Origin: Sorangium aterium
Lineage (GTDB): Bacteria > Myxococcota_A > Polyangia > Polyangiales > Polyangiaceae
Assembly: GCF_028368935.1 (NCBI RefSeq)
Contig: NZ_JAQNDK010000006.1
Location: forward strand, 789,501 to 853,500
Reading direction: 5' to 3'
Length of the DNA stretch: 64,000 nt
Made by a program: the position numbers and the translations under genes. Shown here piece after piece: positions 45,578 through 53,544 of this stretch. Below the pieces are notes generated by a model. It had not been told where the DNA came from and made no database searches. It saw nothing but the letters and a program-made list of their open reading frames with translations. The stretch's first letter is position 1. Every line of letters starts with the position of its first letter.

Positions 45578-46021
45578 TCAGTCAACGTCGACTTCGAGCT
45601 GGTTATCGACCTTCTGCACACCCGGGATCCCGAGGGCGATCGCGCCGATATCGGCCTTCTCCTTGTCGCTCTTCACCGGGCCGCGCAGCGTCACCACCTG
45701 CCCCGTCGTGATGATCTTGACGTTCTTCGCGCTCATCGAGAGCGTGTCGTTCGCGACCACCGCCTGGCGGATCTTCTGGGTGATCGTGCGATCGGCCTCG
45801 TTCTCGCCCTGGTCCCCGGGGGTCAGCGCGGCGGGATCGCGATCGCGATCGTTCTTGCCCGTGTTGTCGGCGGCCGTCGGCGTGGGGCTGTTCGCCCGCT
45901 GGGCGATCTCGCCCGGCACCGCGGGATTGCCGTCCGAGCGAGTCGTGCCTTCCGCTCGATCGCAGCCGGCCGCAGCGGCGAGCGAGAGAGGCATCAGCAG
46001 GAGGTATTTTGCTGTGTTCAT
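45578..46021 (-). CDS. BON-domain lipoprotein
   Basis: A 147-residue lipoprotein: signal MNTAKYLLLMPLSLAAAAGC, a hydrophilic spacer, then one BON domain (residues about 80-147: ITQKIRQAVVANDTLSMSAKNV, TGQVVTLRGPVKSDKEKADI, GVQKVDNQLEVD). BON domains bind membranes or associate with envelope proteins, as in OsmY and BamE-related stress factors. The lipobox AAAGC places it in the envelope. Likely co-transcribed with the downstream glycine-zipper stress protein. Confidence 0.87.
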   Translation of the reverse strand: MNTAKYLLLMPLSLAAAAGCDRAEGTTRSDGNPAVPGEIAQRANSPTPTAADNTGKNDRDRDPAALTPGDQGENEADRTITQKIRQAVVANDTLSMSAKNVKIITTGQVVTLRGPVKSDKEKADIGAIALGIPGVQKVDNQLEVDVD

Positions 46022-46366
46022 GCCCGCCGCCCTCGCAAGGCCCGGGCCATCCCCCGGTGGAGAGCGCCTGTCGGTGCGCGGCCGTGGCCACGGCGGAGCA
46101 TGACCCCCGTCACGCCGGAGGATGAGATGCCTTTTTTCACGCCGTACCGTGGGTCGGCTCTTCCATGCGTCGGCGCGCGGCTGGCAAGCTCATGACTGGA
46201 AAGAGGCCGGACTGCCCCAAGTGGGGCGAACTGCCCCGTGCCGGCCATGTCAGAAAGGGAGAACTTGCGCTATCGCGCGGAGGACGGTGCGTGTGTACGC
46301 CTGTGACGGACGTCGTCGAGAGCGCCAGTCGCCAGCACCGGATCGGGCCCGCGCTGGAGGAAGGGC
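46022..46366. other. 345-bp intergenic region, promoter region of the BON operon
   Basis: It lies between the start of the BON gene and the stop of the large kinase-activator gene. Open frames crossing it are antisense or random in composition. A short dyad GCCCC-AAGT-GGGGC is visible near 46212-46225. No promoter can be assigned with confidence. Confidence 0.5.
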
Positions 46367-49300
46367 TCAGTCGTCGCGGGCGCCTTTCGGCCGTTCGGTC
46401 GTGCGTGCGTTTGGCGGTTCGATCGGCCGTTCGATTCCCAGCCTCCGCAGCTTCCGGTAGAATGTCGCTCTCGACATGCCCGCCTCGCGCGCGGCCTGCA
46501 GCGCGTTCCAGCCGGTCCGCTCGAGCGCGGCGAGCAGCGCGGCGCGCTCGTCGCGCGGCGGTCGCAGCGCGCCGCGGCCGCCGCCTTCCTGCGCGCGGGG
46601 CAGGTCCACGTCGTCGGGGCCGATCCTGCGGCCGTCGCAGAGCACGACCGCCTTCGTGATCACGTTCTCCAGCTCGCGCACGTTGCCGGGCCAGCCGTGC
46701 TGGCCGAGCCGCCGAAGCGCCTCGTGGGACAGGTGCGGCGCCGGGCGGCCCAGCTGCTCGGCGGCGCGGCGCACGAAGTGGAGCGCGAGCTCCGGCAGGT
46801 CCTCCAGGCGATCGCGCAGCGCCGGGAGCCGGATCTGCACCACGGCGACGCGGTAGTAGAGGTCCTCGCGGAAGCGCCCGCGCGCGGCCTCGGCCAGGAG
46901 ATCGCGGTTCGTCGCGCAGACGAGGCGGAAGTCCACGCGCACGGCCTCGGCGCTGCCCACCGGGCGCACCTCGCGCTCCTGGAGCACCCGGAGCAGCTTC
47001 GCCTGCACCTCGAGCGGCATCTCGCCCAGCTCGTCGAGGAAGAGCGTGCCGCCGCGCGCCGCGACCACGAGGCCGGTCCGGTCCCGGTCGGCCCCCGTGA
47101 ACGCGCCGCGGACGTGCCCGAAGAGCTCCGACTCGAGCAGCGCGGCGGGGAGCGCGGCGCAGTTGATCCCCATGAACGGGCCGCTCTTCCGCGGGCCGGC
47201 GAAGTGGATGGCGCGCGCGACGAGCTCCTTGCCGGTGCCGCTCTCGCCCGTCACGAGCACGTTGACCGGCGCCTCGACCACGCGGTCGAGCGTCGCGAAC
47301 ACAGCGCGGAGCGCGGGGCCGCGCCCCACGATGGCGCCGTAATCGTAGCGGTGCTCCAGCGCCTGCTGGCGGACGAGCACCTGCTCCTGCAGACGGTCGA
47401 TCTCCGCGGCCTGGCCGCGCAGGAGCTCCTCGACGCGGCGCCGCTCGGCCTCGAGCTCCACGGTGCGGCGGCGCAGATCGTCGACGAGCCGCGCGTTGCG
47501 CAGCGCGAGCGCGACCTGGTCGGCGAAGGCGAGGAGCAGGTCGACGTCCTCCGGCGCGAAGCGCGCGCGCCGGAAGCGGTTGTCGAGGTAGAGCGCGCCG
47601 AGCACGCCGTCCGGCGAGCGGATCGGCACGGCGATCACGGACCTGAGCCGCATCGCGTGCACCGACGCGTGCTCGTGGAAGCGCGGGTCCTCCTGGGCGT
47701 CCACGGTGACCACGGGCTCCTGCGTCGCGATCGCGCGCTCGGCGATGCCGTAGCTGAACTTGAGGTGGCTCCTGCCGACCTTCTCCCGGTCGACGTTGCG
47801 CGCGACCGCCACGCGCAGCTCGCCGCCCGGCTGCTCGATCAGCAGGAACCCGCGCTCCGCGGCCGTGAGGTCGATCGCGGCGTCCATCGCCATCGCGAGG
47901 ATGTCGGCGATCTCGACGGAGGAGTTGAGCCTGCGGAACACCGCGAGGAGCCGCTCGAGCTTGGCCGTGCGCTCCGCCGCCGGCTGCGCCGCGGGCTCGG
48001 CCGCCGCGGGCGCGCGCGACGGCTGGGCCGCGCGGCGCCGGGGGTGTGTCCAGAAGGCGTGCTGCAGCGCCTCCGGCAGCGAGCGCGCCATGGCGGTCCA
48101 GGCGGCTGCCGCGCGCTCCCGCTGCGCCGCGGCGGCCTCGGGCTCGCCTGCGAGCTCGTGGGCCTCGGCCAGGGCCAGGCGGACGTCCGCGGCGAGGTCG
48201 GGCTGCGCCGCGCGCTCGGCGAGGCCGAGGGCGCGCTCGAGGCGCTCCCGGGCAGCGGTGAGGTCCTGACCGAGGTTGCCGTCGCCCTCGCCGTCGAGCA
48301 GCGCGAGCCGCCCCTCCAGCAGCGCCGCGCGCGCCCCGAGGTCGGGCGCCTCCCGGGCGGCTCCGTGCTCGCGCGCACGGCCCAGCGCGGCCCACGCGTC
48401 GCCCGCCGCGCCCCGCGCGAGGTGGGCCCGGCAGAGCTCCAGCTCCTCCTCCACCACCTCCCGCTGCGCCCCCTGCGCCTCGAAGCCGCGCCGCGACCGC
48501 TCGAAGCAGCGCGCCGCCTCCTCGGCGTCGCCGGCCGCGAGCGCGCAGTCCCCGAGGACCGAGGCCGCCGCCGCCGCGAAGAACGGCGCGCCCCGCCGCG
48601 CGGCCTCCGCCTCCACCCGCGAGGCGACGCGGGCGGCCCGCTCGAACGCCCCCACGTCCGCCCAGAGCTTCGCCAGATCGAAATCGAGGACGAGGACCAG
48701 GTCCGCCTGGCCCAGGGCGGAGGCCAGCCGCGCCCCGCGCTCGTAAGCGGCGAGCGCTTCCCCGAGCTCGCCCGACTGGTGGCACGCCGTGCCCACGTTG
48801 AGGCTGCAGCGCGCCACCAGGTCGCCGAGCCCGTGCTCCTCCGCGGTCGCCAGCGCCTGCCGGTACCCCACGAGCGACGCCTCGACCTCCCCGGCCCGGA
48901 AGGCGTCGATCGCCTGGTACGACAGCGCCCGCACCAGCGCCCTCGGCGCGCGCCGATCGCGGTGCAGCCCGGCGGCGAGCCCGAGGTGCAGTCCCGCGAG
49001 CCGGCGCTCGCCGAGGTAGCTCGCCGCGACGCCGACGTCCTCGTGGAGGCTCGCCAGCACCTCCGGCTCGTCGCACCACGCGAGCGCCGGCTCGGCGCGG
49101 GCCCGCGCCTCCGCGTGGGATCCGAGCCGCAAGAGCGCCCGGCTCGCGAGATCGGCGAGGGCCGCGCGCTCGCGCGGCGTGGACGATGACGCCGAGCCCT
49201 CCCCGCCGGCCTGCTCGACCCGCTCGGCCTCGTCGAGCCGCGCGAGCGCCGCCGTGGGGTCGCCCAGCTCCAGCAGGCACGCGCCGAGCCGGACGAGCGC

Positions 49301-51307
49301 CTGCGCGCGCCGCGCGCCGAGCCCTCCGGCCTCGTCGCTCGCGAGCAGGTGCTCCAGCACCTCGCGCGCCCGCGCCGCGCGGCCGGCGCGCTGGAGGGTG
49401 GACGCGATCTCGAGCCGCGCCTCCGCCGACGTCGCCGCCTCGAGCAGCGCCTCCGCGGTCGCGGCCCACGGCGTTGGATCCGCCTCGCGCTCCGCGCGCC
49501 GCTCGAGGAACAGGCGCTCGGCGGCCGCCGCGTCGCCCGACAGCGCGAGGTGCAGCGCCCGCTGCTCGGCGTGCGCCGGCAGGGCGGCGGCCGCCCGCGC
49601 GTGCGCCGCGCGGACCACCTCGCCGCCGAGCGCGCAGAGGAGGGCGGCGATCGGCCCGGCGCGCGTCAGCGTCCACCCCCCTGCGGTGCGGGCGGCGACG
49701 CCGCGGGCGGCGAGCTCGGCCAGGTGCGCGACCGGGAGCCCGAGCGGCGGCAGCTCCTCGTCGGCGACCGCGCCGCCCTGCACGGCCAGCGTCGCCACCG
49801 CGTCCCGCAGCGGCCGCCCGAGGCCCCGCAGCCGCAGCGCGTAGCGCGCGCTCGCCCCGGGCGTCGTCGCGTCGAGCCCGGCCACGTCCCCGCTCTCGGC
49901 GAGCCGCCCCGCGATCACCACGAGATCGGCGGGCCACCCCGCGCTCGCGCGCAGCACGACCTCCGTCGCGTCGCCCAGGCCGATGTCGTCCATCCAGCGC
50001 TGCACCGCCTCGCGCCCGAGCGGCGGCAGCGCGACCTCGCGCGCGCTCCGTCCCGCCTCGGCGGCCACCGCGGCGAGCGGCGCGCGGCCGCCGCCGTGCG
50101 GGACGCGCTCGGCGGCGAGGAGCAGGACCGGATCCTCGGGGCCGAGCAGGCGGGCGAGCGCCTCGAGCATCTCCCGGTCCGCCCCGCTCACCTCGTCGGC
50201 GTCGTCGAGCACGAGCACCAGCGGCCCGGCCCCCGCGTCGCCGCCTCCTCCTCCCCGCGCGCGCGTCAGGCGCTCGTGCGCGCGCAGGGCGCCCAGCGCG
50301 CCGGCGGGGAGCGCCTCCTCGCCGGTCGCGCGGCGCAGCATCGAGGCCACCGGCGCGCTGGCCCTGGCGAAGCCCTCCACGGCCTCCATCCGGAGCTCGG
50401 CGCTCCACGTCGCCTCGCGCAGGAGGCGGCTCTTCCCGCAGCCTGGCTCCCCGGAGATCACGCAGACGCGCGGGCCGCGCTCGCCTCGCTCGAGCGCGGC
50501 GAGCGCCTCGGCGACCGCGCGCAGCTCACCCTCGCGCCCGACGAGGTGGGGCGGCTCCGGCGGCGGCGGGGCCAGGGCGCGCGGCGCGGCGCCCACCCAG
50601 TCGAGCACCTCGCCCGCGTCGGCCGGGCGGTCGCGCGGCTCGGACCGCACGAGGCGCTTTGCGAGCGCGCCGATCGCCTCCGGCAGCGGCTCCGCGAGCA
50701 GCGGCGCGATCGCCTCGAGCGTGCGGCCGAGCGAGAACAGGTCCGCGCGCCCGTCGGCCGGCTCGCCGCGGATCACCTCGGGCGCGAGGTAGCCCCGGGT
50801 GCCGGAGACGCCGTCGTCGGGCCTCCCCCCGAGCCGCGCCGCGCACGACAGGTCGATCAGGACCGCGCGCCCCGAGGCCCCGACGAGGATGTTGGCCGGC
50901 TTCACGTCGCCGTGGCGGATGCGCGCGCGGTGGAGGAACCGGAGCGCGTCGAGCACGTCCACGATCGCGGCCCGCGCCTCCTCGAAGCGGCGGCCTGTCA
51001 CGTACTCGTCGAGCGGCGCGCCCAGCACCGCCTCCGACGTGAAGTAGAAGCGCGGCTCGCCGGTCTCCCGGAGCATGCCGAAGTCGAGCACCCGGACGAG
51101 GTGCGGATGGAAGAGCCCCGCCAGCATCCTGAACTCGCCGCGGAACGCCGCCCGCTCCGCCGTGCGCGCGTGGCCGAGCAGCTTGAGGCACAGGTCCCGC
51201 CCGAGCGCCTCGTCGCGCGCGAGCCACGCCGTGGCCAGGCCCCCCCGCCCCAGGGGACGGATCAGGCGGTAGCGGCGGGCGAGCAGGGTCCCTTCGGCTT
51301 GGCTCAC
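46367..51307 (-). CDS. Ser/Thr protein kinase fused to ATPase, TPR, GAF and sigma-54 activator domains
   Basis: A 1646-residue signalling protein starting at a GTG (51307). Order: protein kinase (1-250) with Gly loop LGRGGLATAW, Lys42 in LCLKLLG, catalytic RHGDVKPAN (Asp134) and DLS in place of DFG (Asp152); STAND/AAA ATPase with Walker A GEPGCGKSRLL and Walker B LVLVLDDAD (about 270-560); TPR-like helices (about 600-1100); GAF domain (about 1130-1290); sigma-54 AAA+ domain with GESGTGKE (about 1350), GAFTGAD (about 1399) and GGTLFLDELGEM; and Fis-type helix-turn-helix (NALQAAREAGMSRATFYRKL). The intact GAFTGA predicts direct activation of sigma-54 polymerase. The HGD and DLS variants leave kinase activity open. 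It is divergent from a lipoprotein gene with a sigma-54 promoter, its probable target. Confidence 0.9.
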   Translation of the reverse strand: MSQAEGTLLARRYRLIRPLGRGGLATAWLARDEALGRDLCLKLLGHARTAERAAFRGEFRMLAGLFHPHLVRVLDFGMLRETGEPRFYFTSEAVLGAPLDEYVTGRRFEEARAAIVDVLDALRFLHRARIRHGDVKPANILVGASGRAVLIDLSCAARLGGRPDDGVSGTRGYLAPEVIRGEPADGRADLFSLGRTLEAIAPLLAEPLPEAIGALAKRLVRSEPRDRPADAGEVLDWVGAAPRALAPPPPEPPHLVGREGELRAVAEALAALERGERGPRVCVISGEPGCGKSRLLREATWSAELRMEAVEGFARASAPVASMLRRATGEEALPAGALGALRAHERLTRARGGGGGDAGAGPLVLVLDDADEVSGADREMLEALARLLGPEDPVLLLAAERVPHGGGRAPLAAVAAEAGRSAREVALPPLGREAVQRWMDDIGLGDATEVVLRASAGWPADLVVIAGRLAESGDVAGLDATTPGASARYALRLRGLGRPLRDAVATLAVQGGAVADEELPPLGLPVAHLAELAARGVAARTAGGWTLTRAGPIAALLCALGGEVVRAAHARAAAALPAHAEQRALHLALSGDAAAAERLFLERRAEREADPTPWAATAEALLEAATSAEARLEIASTLQRAGRAARAREVLEHLLASDEAGGLGARRAQALVRLGACLLELGDPTAALARLDEAERVEQAGGEGSASSSTPRERAALADLASRALLRLGSHAEARARAEPALAWCDEPEVLASLHEDVGVAASYLGERRLAGLHLGLAAGLHRDRRAPRALVRALSYQAIDAFRAGEVEASLVGYRQALATAEEHGLGDLVARCSLNVGTACHQSGELGEALAAYERGARLASALGQADLVLVLDFDLAKLWADVGAFERAARVASRVEAEAARRGAPFFAAAAASVLGDCALAAGDAEEAARCFERSRRGFEAQGAQREVVEEELELCRAHLARGAAGDAWAALGRAREHGAAREAPDLGARAALLEGRLALLDGEGDGNLGQDLTAARERLERALGLAERAAQPDLAADVRLALAEAHELAGEPEAAAAQRERAAAAWTAMARSLPEALQHAFWTHPRRRAAQPSRAPAAAEPAAQPAAERTAKLERLLAVFRRLNSSVEIADILAMAMDAAIDLTAAERGFLLIEQPGGELRVAVARNVDREKVGRSHLKFSYGIAERAIATQEPVVTVDAQEDPRFHEHASVHAMRLRSVIAVPIRSPDGVLGALYLDNRFRRARFAPEDVDLLLAFADQVALALRNARLVDDLRRRTVELEAERRRVEELLRGQAAEIDRLQEQVLVRQQALEHRYDYGAIVGRGPALRAVFATLDRVVEAPVNVLVTGESGTGKELVARAIHFAGPRKSGPFMGINCAALPAALLESELFGHVRGAFTGADRDRTGLVVAARGGTLFLDELGEMPLEVQAKLLRVLQEREVRPVGSAEAVRVDFRLVCATNRDLLAEAARGRFREDLYYRVAVVQIRLPALRDRLEDLPELALHFVRRAAEQLGRPAPHLSHEALRRLGQHGWPGNVRELENVITKAVVLCDGRRIGPDDVDLPRAQEGGGRGALRPPRDERAALLAALERTGWNALQAAREAGMSRATFYRKLRRLGIERPIEPPNARTTERPKGARDD

Positions 51308-51315
51308 CCGCGCAG

Positions 51316-51362
51316 TGTCTCACGGATGTGCCATCTGAGACAGTGAGACACTCTATGAGACA
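51316..51362. promoter_or_regulatory. Cluster of four TGAGACA sites, candidate activator binding site
   Basis: TGAGACA occurs at 51336-51342, 51344-51350 and 51356-51362, and in inverse orientation (TGTCTCA) at 51316-51322. The site lies 9 bases upstream of the kinase-activator start and about 70-115 bp upstream of the predicted start of transcription from the divergent sigma-54 promoter, the normal distance for an enhancer of a sigma-54 activator. Binding by the Fis domain of the adjacent activator is inferred. Confidence 0.7.
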
Positions 51363-51404
51363 TATGTGCCTTGGATTTCGCGTCGATTTCCGTTCTTTTT
51401 CATT

Positions 51405-51420
51405 CGGCACCAGGTTTGCT
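51405..51420 (+). promoter_or_regulatory. Sigma-54 (-24/-12) promoter
   Basis: CGGCACCAGGTTTGCT has the invariant GG (51406-51407) and GC (51418-51419) exactly 10 bases apart and matches the consensus TGGCAC-N5-TTGCT except at the first base. It points to the lipoprotein gene and predicts transcription starting near 51431. Confidence 0.75.
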
Positions 51421-51432
51421 CTAATGGCCGGC

Positions 51433-52158
51433 ATGGCGATGCAGACGACATACGGACACCGAGGACGGCGGGGCGCGCGCGTCGCGACGCTCCTCGGGGT
51501 GCTGCTTGGCGGCTGTGTCGTGAGCCCGCAGCCGAGCCCGCCGGTCCACGAGCCGATCCTGGATACGGGGCTCGTCGGCGTCTCGGGCGACCCCATGGTC
51601 TTGCGGCAACAGGTCTTCCTCAAGGGGGAGCCTGGCGCGGTCGAGCCGGCGGAGGGCGTGGTCCTGGTGACGAACCTCGACAGCGCCGACGCGCCCGTCG
51701 TCGCGGAGATCAAGGCCGACGGCAGCTTCGTGGCCGCGGTGGACGCGTCGACGGAGCAGGTCCTGCGGATCCAGGTGAAGCAGGGCGAGCGCCGGTCGGA
51801 GCCGGTGGATCTGCAGCTGACCGGGGAGCCCATCGACGCGACGCGGACGATGCTGGCGCACCTGCCTTGCCTCACGATCGAGCCCGCCGCGTGGGTCTCG
51901 CTCGAGGCCGGCGAAGGCGACGTGGTCGTCCGCAATTCGTGCGCCGAGGAGGTGGCCATCGGCGCGCCGCGCTTGCGCCGGGGCGCAGGGCCGTTCGGGT
52001 TCAGCCCGGCGGAGGCGTTCGTGGTGCCGGCGGGCGAGTCCGCCGTCGTCACGGTGCGCGCGGACGGTGAAGGGGTGGAGCGCGAGGACGTGCTCTTCCT
52101 CGAGGTCACGGCGCCGGAGCCTGGGCGCCGCGCCGTGACATTGACGCTCCCCGACTGA
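51433..52158 (+). CDS. Lipoprotein of unknown function, probable target of the adjacent activator
   Basis: A 241-residue product if started at 51433. ATGs at 51424 and 51439 are in frame, but the -12 element at 51418-51419 puts the transcript start near 51431, so the mRNA would be almost leaderless. The signal GARVATLLGVLLGGCVVS contains the lipobox LGGC. The body (residues about 40-235) looks all-beta: DPMVLRQQVFLKGEPGAV, VVLVTNLDSADAP, IRNSCAEEV-like strands, and a closing REDVLFLEVTAPEPGRRAVT. The last 100 residues resemble an immunoglobulin-like or choice-of-anchor fold (VVRNSCAEEVAIGAPRLR). I do not recognise a family. A 9-bp hairpin surrounds its stop codon. Confidence 0.75.
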   Translation: MAMQTTYGHRGRRGARVATLLGVLLGGCVVSPQPSPPVHEPILDTGLVGVSGDPMVLRQQVFLKGEPGAVEPAEGVVLVTNLDSADAPVVAEIKADGSFVAAVDASTEQVLRIQVKQGERRSEPVDLQLTGEPIDATRTMLAHLPCLTIEPAAWVSLEAGEGDVVVRNSCAEEVAIGAPRLRRGAGPFGFSPAEAFVVPAGESAVVTVRADGEGVEREDVLFLEVTAPEPGRRAVTLTLPD

Positions 52159-52170
52159 GCGGTCGGGGAG
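52147..52170 (+). terminator. Hairpin at the stop codon of the sigma-54-controlled lipoprotein
   Basis: CTCCCCGAC, loop TGAGCG (contains the TGA stop), GTCGGGGAG: a perfect 9-bp stem. A second, imperfect G+C-rich dyad follows at about 52183-52220. No T tract is present; termination is inferred. Confidence 0.5.
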
Positions 52171-52303
52171 ACGAACAACGAACTCGCGCGCCGCGCTCGA
52201 CGTACTGCGCGCGGCGCGAGGCGCCCCTTCCTCTGGTGGAGGGGAGGGGCTCGTGGATGTCTATCGCCTCGCCGGGGACGGCGGGGCTCTTTTGGAGGAA
52301 CAC

Positions 52304-53425
52304 ATGAACGTCCAGAATCGTATCAAGAGCAGCCGTATCGGATCCTTCCTCTGGCTCGCGCTTTCGATGCTCCCGCTCGCCGCGGGCTGTCACGTGGAGA
52401 TCGCCGACGACAGCACCGCCTCCGACTCGGCGGAGGTGAAGGGCGGCGGCGGCGGGCAGGGCAAGGCCTGCGGCGGCCTCCTCGGCCTCTCCTGCAAGAA
52501 GGGCCTTTTCTGCGACTACGAGCTCGACGCCATGTGCGGCGCGGCCGATCAGACGGGCACCTGCCAGTCCATCCCCAAGGCGTGCACGAAGGAGTACAGG
52601 CCGGTCTGCGGCTGTGACGGCAACACGTACGGCAACGAGTGCATGGCGAACGCGGCGGGCACGTCGGTGTCGTCGGTCGGCGAGTGCGCGCCTCCTCCGG
52701 GGGATACCTGCGGCGGCCTCCTCGGCCTCTCCTGCAAGGACGGGTACTTCTGTGACTTCGCGCCCGACGCCCAGTGCGGCGCGGGCGACATGACGGGCAC
52801 CTGCCTGCCCACGCCGGGCGCGTGCACCAGGGAGTACAACCCGGTCTGCGGCTGTGACGGGAACACGTACGGCAACGCGTGCACCGCGAACGCGGCGGGC
52901 GTCTCGGTCGCGTCGAGCGGCGAGTGCGCGCCGCCTCCGGAAGAGGGCAAGGCGTGCGGCACCCGCGGCGGCTGGACGTGCGAGAAGGGCGAGTTCTGCA
53001 ACTTCGCGCCCGAGGTCGAGTGCGGCGCGTGGGACGGGCCGGGGACCTGCACGCCCATCCCGGAGGCGTGCACGCTCGAGTACAACCCGGTCTGCGGCTG
53101 CGACGGCCAGACGTACAGCAACGCCTGCGCCGCCGCCTCGGCGAGCGTGTCGGTCGCCTCGAAGGGCGAGTGCGCGCCTGCGGGGAAGATCTGCGGCGGC
53201 ATCGCGGGCTTCGCGTGCGACAAGGGCGAGTTCTGCAACTACAGCATCGAGGCCATGTGCGGCGCGGCTGATCAGACGGGCACCTGCCAGACCATCCCGG
53301 AGGCGTGCACCGAGCAGTACGACCCGGTCTGCGGCTGCGACGACACCACGTACGGCAACGAGTGCTTCGCGCACGCGGCGGGCGTGTCGGTCGTGTCGCG
53401 CGGCGAGTGCGCCGAGCGCCGGTAA
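52304..53425 (+). CDS. Lipoprotein with four Kazal-like protease-inhibitor repeats
   Basis: A 373-residue lipoprotein. The ATG at 52304 follows TTGGAGG. Signal and lipobox: FLWLALSMLPLAAGC. Then come four tandem units of about 80 residues, each with a Cys-rich first half (CGGLLGLSCKKGLFCDY and GAADQTGTC) and a Kazal-type second half (ACTKEYRPVCGCDGNTYGNE, then C..NAAGTSVSSVGEC). PVCGCDG-TYGN-C is the Kazal core. Such proteins inhibit serine proteases; on a predatory bacterium's surface this could guard against self or foreign proteases. The reactive-site residues differ among repeats (K, R, L and E before Y), suggesting different targets. A strong hairpin follows. Confidence 0.87.
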   Translation: MNVQNRIKSSRIGSFLWLALSMLPLAAGCHVEIADDSTASDSAEVKGGGGGQGKACGGLLGLSCKKGLFCDYELDAMCGAADQTGTCQSIPKACTKEYRPVCGCDGNTYGNECMANAAGTSVSSVGECAPPPGDTCGGLLGLSCKDGYFCDFAPDAQCGAGDMTGTCLPTPGACTREYNPVCGCDGNTYGNACTANAAGVSVASSGECAPPPEEGKACGTRGGWTCEKGEFCNFAPEVECGAWDGPGTCTPIPEACTLEYNPVCGCDGQTYSNACAAASASVSVASKGECAPAGKICGGIAGFACDKGEFCNYSIEAMCGAADQTGTCQTIPEACTEQYDPVCGCDDTTYGNECFAHAAGVSVVSRGECAERR

Positions 53426-53444
53426 GGCGGCATCGTAGGCGCCG

Positions 53445-53494
53445 GCCGCGCCGCGCGTCGCGCGACACCCCCCTCGCGCGACGCGCGGCGCGGC
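53445..53494 (+). terminator. Perfect 21-bp hairpin terminator after the Kazal gene
   Basis: The 21 bases at 53445-53465 are perfectly complementary to those at 53474-53494, around the loop CACCCCCC. It begins 20 bases after the Kazal stop codon and 51 bp before the next gene on the same strand. It lacks a T tract but is exceptionally stable. Confidence 0.7.
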
Positions 53495-53544
53495 GGCGCC
53501 GCCCTTGACCGGCTCCGCGCCGGTTCCGTAGCATCCTGCCGCGC

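Noticed and set aside
46137-50408. 1423-codon alternative frame within the kinase-activator gene
   Set aside because: Same strand, different frame, more than half Arg/Ala/Gly; the true frame carries kinase, AAA+, GAF and Fis motifs.
51308-51420. A sigma-54 promoter for the kinase-activator gene itself
   Set aside because: GGCAC motifs on the minus strand lack GC at the required 10-base spacing.
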